Shown here in pieces: positions 32,256 through 35,637 of a stretch of DNA of 35,637 nt (its first letter is position 1; each line of letters begins with the position of its first letter). This stretch comes from an uncultured Pseudokineococcus sp. GTDB lineage: Bacteria; Actinomycetota; Actinomycetes; Actinomycetales; Quadrisphaeraceae. Made by a program: the position numbers and the translations under genes. Location of the stretch: NCBI RefSeq assembly GCF_947499845.1, contig NZ_CANMPM010000025.1, positions 1-35,637 on the forward strand, in the 5' to 3' direction. Below the pieces are notes generated by a model. That model worked only from the letters and a program-made list of their open reading frames with translations, was not told the origin of the DNA and did not search any database.

Positions 32256-33040
32256 TGGCGAGGACCTCCCGCGTGCCCGTGGCGACCGACGACCCGGCGC
32301 GCCGGGCGGTGCTGACCCGGCGGGTGCGCCTGGTCGTGGCCGCCACGATCACCTGGAACGTGGTCGAGGCGGTGGTCGCGATCACCGCCGGGCGGATGGC
32401 CTCCTCGGCCGCCCTGGTCGGCTTCGGTCTGGACTCCGTGGTGGAAGTCGCCTCGGCGGCCGCGGTCTCGTGGCAGTTCGCCGCCCCCGACCCGCAGGCC
32501 CGGGAACGGACGGCGATGCGGGTGATCGCGGTGTCCTTCTTCGCCCTGGCGGCCTTCGTCACGGTCGACGCCGCGCGGACCCTGCTCGGGGCCGCCGAGG
32601 CCGAGCACTCGAGCGTCGGGATCGTCCTGGCCGCGCTCAGCCTCGTCGTGATGCCGTTCCTGTCGTGGTTCGAGCGCCGCACCGGTCGTGAGCTCGGGTC
32701 GGCCTCAGCGGTCGCGGACTCCAAGCAGACGCTGCTGTGCACCTACCTGTCCGGGGTGCTGCTGGCCGGGCTGCTGCTCAACAGCTTGCTGGGGTGGGCC
32801 TGGGCGGACCCGCTGGCTGCCCTGGTCATCGCCGCTGTCGCCGTCAAGGAGGGCCGCGAGGCGTGGCGCGGGGACGCCTGCTGCACCCCGGTCACCGCGG
32901 TGACCCCGCCGGCGCCTACCGACTCCGGCGTCGAGCAGTCCGCCCCGGCAGGTGGTAGCTGCTGCACCGATGGGTGCTGCACCCCGACGTCGGCGAGCAG
33001 CGACACCTCGCCCCGGCCGCCCTCGGGCGCGGCCCGGTGA
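32255..33040 (+). CDS. Cation-efflux-family transporter with Cys-rich tail
   Basis: A 261-residue membrane protein of the cation diffusion facilitator type with about six helices. ITWNVVEAVVAITAGRMASS and LVGFGLDSVVEVASAA mark helices 1-2. The metal-site positions of helix 2 read Asp60-x3-Glu64, and helix 5 begins SASAVADSKQTLLCTYLSG with Asp155. The tail after residue 205 is unusual: three Cys-Cys pairs (DACCTP, GSCCTDG, GCCTP) spread over 40 Pro/Ser/Thr residues. This looks like a cytoplasmic soft-metal-binding extension. Upstream overlap TGATG with the repressor and downstream overlap GTGA with the second CDF gene show one operon. Metal identity is not certain; soft metals fit the sensor. 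Confidence 0.87.
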   Translation: MARTSRVPVATDDPARRAVLTRRVRLVVAATITWNVVEAVVAITAGRMASSAALVGFGLDSVVEVASAAAVSWQFAAPDPQARERTAMRVIAVSFFALAAFVTVDAARTLLGAAEAEHSSVGIVLAALSLVVMPFLSWFERRTGRELGSASAVADSKQTLLCTYLSGVLLAGLLLNSLLGWAWADPLAALVIAAVAVKEGREAWRGDACCTPVTAVTPPAPTDSGVEQSAPAGGSCCTDGCCTPTSASSDTSPRPPSGAAR

Positions 33041-33963
33041 GCGGACACACCCACGCACCGGCTGCCAGTAGCGGCGCGGGATCGCAGCGGACCCGACTGG
33101 TGGTGGTGCTCGCGTTGACCTCGACCGTGATGGTCGTCGAGGTGATCGGCGCGCTGATCTCCGGAAGCCTGGCGCTAGCGGCCGACGCCGGGCACATGCT
33201 CACCGACGTCGCCGGCCTGGCCATCGCCCTGGTCGCCGCGACGCTGGCGCTACGCCCGGCCACCGCCCAACGGACCTGGGGCTACCGACGCGCCGAGGTT
33301 CTCGGCGCCAGCGTGCAGGCCTCGGTCCTGCTCGCCGTCGGGATCCTCGTCCTCGTCGAAGGCGTACGACGCCTGCTCGACCCCCCACCGGTCCAGGCCA
33401 CCGCCGTGGTCGTCTTCGGCGCCGTCGGACTGGCCGTCAACGTCGTCGGCCTGCTCGTGCTGGTCCGCGGCCGTGGGTCCAGCATCAACACCCGCGCCGC
33501 CTTCCTCGAGGTCCTGAACGACGCCCTGGGGTCGGTCGCCGTGCTCGCCTCAGCCGTGGTGATCGCCACCACCGGGTTCCAGCGCGCCGACGCACTGGCC
33601 TCGATCCTCATCGCGGTCCTGATCATCCCCAGGACGCTGAGCATCCTGCGCGAGGCGACCCGGGTACTGCTGGAGTCCACCCCCCGCGGACTGGACCTGG
33701 ACTCCGTACGCGCCCACCTGCTCGAGCTCGAGCACGTCCACGCCGTGCACGACCTACACGCCTCCGAGATCGTCACCGGCCTGCCCGTGCTGTCCGCCCA
33801 CGTCGTCGTGGACGACTCCTGCTTCCACGACGGCCACGCCCCCCGCATGCTCGACGCCCTCCAAGCCTGCGTCGCCGAGCACTTCACCGTCTCGATCGAG
33901 CACTCCACCTTCCAGCTCGAACCCCTCACCCACCACCGGCACGAAGCGCCCACCCATGCCTGA
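33037..33963 (+). CDS. CDF-family metal efflux transporter (CzcD-like)
   Basis: A 308-residue metal/proton antiporter exporting divalent cations. An N-terminal GHTHAP, six helices, and a C-terminal cytoplasmic domain (HVHAVHDLHASEIVTGLPVL) are seen. The end is His-rich (LTHHRHEAPTHA). The helix-2 site is His53-x3-Asp57 (DAGHMLTD), as expected for zinc-type CDFs. Helix 5 has Glu158-x3-Asp162 (LEVLNDALGS) where His-x3-Asp is usual, so metal choice may differ. GTG 33037 overlaps the previous stop (GTGA). The stop overlaps the next ATG by eight bases. Confidence 0.92.
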   Translation: MSGHTHAPAASSGAGSQRTRLVVVLALTSTVMVVEVIGALISGSLALAADAGHMLTDVAGLAIALVAATLALRPATAQRTWGYRRAEVLGASVQASVLLAVGILVLVEGVRRLLDPPPVQATAVVVFGAVGLAVNVVGLLVLVRGRGSSINTRAAFLEVLNDALGSVAVLASAVVIATTGFQRADALASILIAVLIIPRTLSILREATRVLLESTPRGLDLDSVRAHLLELEHVHAVHDLHASEIVTGLPVLSAHVVVDDSCFHDGHAPRMLDALQACVAEHFTVSIEHSTFQLEPLTHHRHEAPTHA

Positions 33964-34560
33964 CCCCCGACCCACCCGCCGACACGCGGGCCGCCCCAAC
34001 ACCGGCGCCGTGCTCGCGGTCACGGCACCGGTGCTGGCCACCACCCCGGTGCTGCTGGGCCGGATGCGCCGCGACCTCGAACACGACGGCCGGCTACGTG
34101 CCGGCACCGCCGCCTGGATGTGGACCGGCTACGCCGCCCACGCCGCCCTGCTCACCACCGCCCTGGCCCGACGGCCGACCTCGCCCCCGCTACCAACACC
34201 GGCACACGCGGCAGCCCTGGCCCTCACCGGCGCCGGCAGCACCCTCATCCTCACCGGGTTCCGGCGTTTCGCCGGACCAGCCCAGCTCACCGGCACCGAC
34301 GCCGGGCCCCTCATCACCGGCGGGGCCTACCGCTACAGCCGCAACCCCAGTACACCGGCGCCGTCGCCGCGCTCACCGGCGCTGCCGCCGCCCGCCGCTC
34401 CCCTGCCGCGCTGGCCCTGACCGCCACCCTCGCCGCCACCTACCGGGCCTGGGTCCCCACCGAAGAGCGCCACCTCAGCCACCACTTCGGCGCCCCCTAC
34501 CGCGACTACCACGCCAGGACACCCCGCTGGCTCGGACGACCCACCGTCGTAGACCCCTGA
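33956..34560 (+). pseudogene. Isoprenylcysteine-methyltransferase-like membrane protein, frameshifted
   Basis: The first part (33956 to about 34348) encodes a multi-helix membrane protein ending GPLITGGAYRYSRNP. This is the start of the ICMT/PEMT-type motif G-x-Y-x-x-x-R-N-P-x-Y. After a run of four C at 34345-34348 the proper continuation QYTGAVAALTG lies in another frame and runs to 34560 as YRAWVPTEERHLSHHFGAPY and RDYHARTPRWLG, a typical family C terminus. One missing C (RNPQY would need five C) explains it exactly. A restored protein would have 201 residues. The gene is either broken, read by frameshifting, or carries a sequencing error. In the unrestored frame translation stops at 34420. 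Confidence 0.8.
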
Positions 34561-35262
34561 CCCACACCGGCCTGAAGCTGCTCCATCACCAGCCGAACAC
34601 GACCGGCCCCCGTCCCAGCAAGCGCCCCCCAGCTGGCGACGGCGCTGCTCACAGCACCGCCAGCACGTCGCCTCGCCAGCTGCGTCCCAATAGCCCCGTC
34701 CGGAGACCCGTCCCGGTCAACGTGCGCCACCTGAAGCGGCCAAGGTGGCGATGATCGACATCCGCAGCCACGACGCGAGCGTCATCGGTCCATCCGGCAC
34801 CAGCAGAGACACCGACGACGAGACGGCCTCGCCCGGTCGACCTGAGGATCGTGACAAGATCATGAGACGTCGGTACTGACACGACCGCGAGACGCTGCAG
34901 GTCAAGCGCCTGGCCATGTGACAAGACCGACGAGTTCCTACAGCGTGCGTGTCGTCCGCGCTCTCAGGTTCGTGTCCACAGCGGCGCAGCAGGCGCCCGA
35001 GAGTGCTGTGCGAGGTGGGCCGGGGCCGGGGCCTGTAGCCGTCGCCGGCCGCCGCAGCTGTCGCCGCTCGATGGTGCTGACGGGTGGAGCCGCTCGGCCG
35101 TCCCGCTGTCGATCCACAGCGGACGGACACCAAAGGAGCGGTCGTCAATTCCGTCGTCGGGTCCGGTCGGCAACGCGACGCGGGCAGGCAGTCGGCTCGC
35201 CGCCGTCGGCCAAGGAGCAAGTCGGTGGTGCAGGGACGACCGGCCCCGACATCCTGACCGGC
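34561..35262. other. Gene-free stretch at the right end of the accessory module
   Basis: About 700 bases with no supported gene. Only short open frames without family features are present, including 34751-34879 (42 codons) and minus-strand frames of 60-90 codons with skewed composition. A 7-bp hairpin (CCGCTGT-loop-ACAGCGG, 35103-35122) is visible. Composition is less G/C-extreme than the housekeeping genes. It may hold decayed mobile or metabolic sequence, and it probably includes the right junction of the module. Confidence 0.55.
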
Positions 35263-35637
35263 ATGGCTGACCAACAACGCTCGACCGTCGTCGTGCACGA
35301 GCGGGTCGACGCCCGCACGGACGGCCCCAAGACCGGCGGAGAACGGGAGGTCCTCGACCACTTCCTCGAGCTGTACCGCGAGACCGTCCTGCTCAAGATC
35401 GTCGACCTCGACGCCGAGCAGCTCGCTCGCCGCGCACTGCCCCCGTCCTCGCTGAGTCTGGTGGGCGTGGTCCGGCACCTGACCGAGGTCGAGGCCTATT
35501 GGCTGCGCGTGGTCCTTCTCGACGAGCAGGACGTGCTGGACTACTACTGCACCCTTGACAGCACCAAGCGGGGCTCAGCCGGCGGGCGTCCGGTGACCTA
35601 CGACGCCGACCTCTACAAGCGCCGGAACACCGTGAAG
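35263..35637 (+). CDS. DinB/DUF664 family protein (partial, runs off the window)
   Basis: The first 125 codons are present, open to the last base. After about 30 variable residues, EVLDHFLELYRETVLLKIVD and LVGVVRHLTEVEAYWLRVVL match the four-helix DinB-like fold. This family includes metal-dependent thiol transferases that use mycothiol or bacillithiol. The His of VRHLTEVEAYW is the usual first metal ligand. Later ligands lie beyond the window. No clear ribosome site precedes ATG 35263. A link to the thiol and metal theme of the neighbouring module is possible but untested. Confidence 0.8.
   Translation, partial: MADQQRSTVVVHERVDARTDGPKTGGEREVLDHFLELYRETVLLKIVDLDAEQLARRALPPSSLSLVGVVRHLTEVEAYWLRVVLLDEQDVLDYYCTLDSTKRGSAGGRPVTYDADLYKRRNTVK

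Noticed and set aside
34751-34879. 42-codon ORF starting MIDIRSHDASVIG
   Set aside because: No ribosome site, no overlap with neighbours, no recognisable family, and composition like the surrounding gene-free DNA.
34649-34924. 91-codon minus-strand ORF in the right-hand gap
   Set aside because: No domain or signal recognised. Long open frames arise easily in GC-rich non-coding DNA.
24732-35114. CCGTCCCGCTG followed by GATC occurs at 24732-24748 and 35098-35114 (15 of 17 bases equal), on both sides of the accessory module, like attachment-site repeats.
   Set aside because: An 11-base exact match is expected about once by chance between two GC-rich stretches of this size, and no integrase or transposase is present.

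Overview
This is a very high-GC window with GTG and TTG starts and strong G/C preference at third codon positions. It carries an HspR/HAIR heat-shock circuit, a GAF-ANTAR protein and a sugar ABC importer without its own ATPase. Together these point to an actinomycete (Actinomycetia); I cannot name the genus from sequence alone.

Layout. (A) 1-7.0 kb, housekeeping: the tail of an unknown gene, pyrE, an unknown protein, exodeoxyribonuclease III (xth), a short-chain dehydrogenase, and clpB preceded by an HspR operator (HAIR). (B) 7.2-12.2 kb, signalling and transport: a GAF-ANTAR regulator, an AGCS sodium:amino-acid symporter, an APC permease, and an aldose 1-epimerase. A 24-bp inverted repeat lies between the last two, which diverge. 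(C) 12.2-18.8 kb, a carbohydrate locus: a LacI repressor diverges from a GH127 beta-L-arabinofuranosidase, followed by a lipoprotein binding protein and two permeases. (D) 18.8-24.3 kb: a DUF808 membrane protein, then the dnaK-grpE-dnaJ-hspR operon (minus strand) with two HAIR boxes upstream of dnaK. The DnaJ lacks the zinc-finger domain.

(E) 24.3-34.6 kb looks like an accessory module, with looser codon bias than the left part. On the minus strand, read from 31.8 to 24.8 kb, it encodes apolipoprotein N-acyltransferase (Lnt), a DsbA-like thioredoxin-fold protein, a possible 39-aa protein, an M23 endopeptidase, a TlpA-like lipoprotein, CcdA, a 92-aa one-helix membrane protein and a CtaG-like cytochrome oxidase assembly protein. 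Divergent on the plus strand are a CadC-type ArsR repressor with a complete four-Cys sensor site, two cation-efflux-type transporters (one with a Cys-rich tail, one His-rich), and an isoprenylcysteine-methyltransferase-like membrane protein broken by one missing C. Almost all junctions are 4-8 base start/stop overlaps. I infer a heavy-metal-responsive module linking metal efflux with thiol-redox and lipoprotein/cell-wall functions outside the membrane. (F) After a 0.7 kb gene-free stretch the window ends inside a DinB/DUF664 gene.

How parts work together: HspR, encoded at the end of the dnaK operon, probably represses both its own operon and clpB through the three HAIR boxes. The LacI repressor probably controls GH127 and the importer through two operator-like palindromes in the divergent gap. 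The best candidate for an under-described system is module E. The most concrete new objects in it are the double-overlapped 39-aa ORF and the 92-aa membrane protein.
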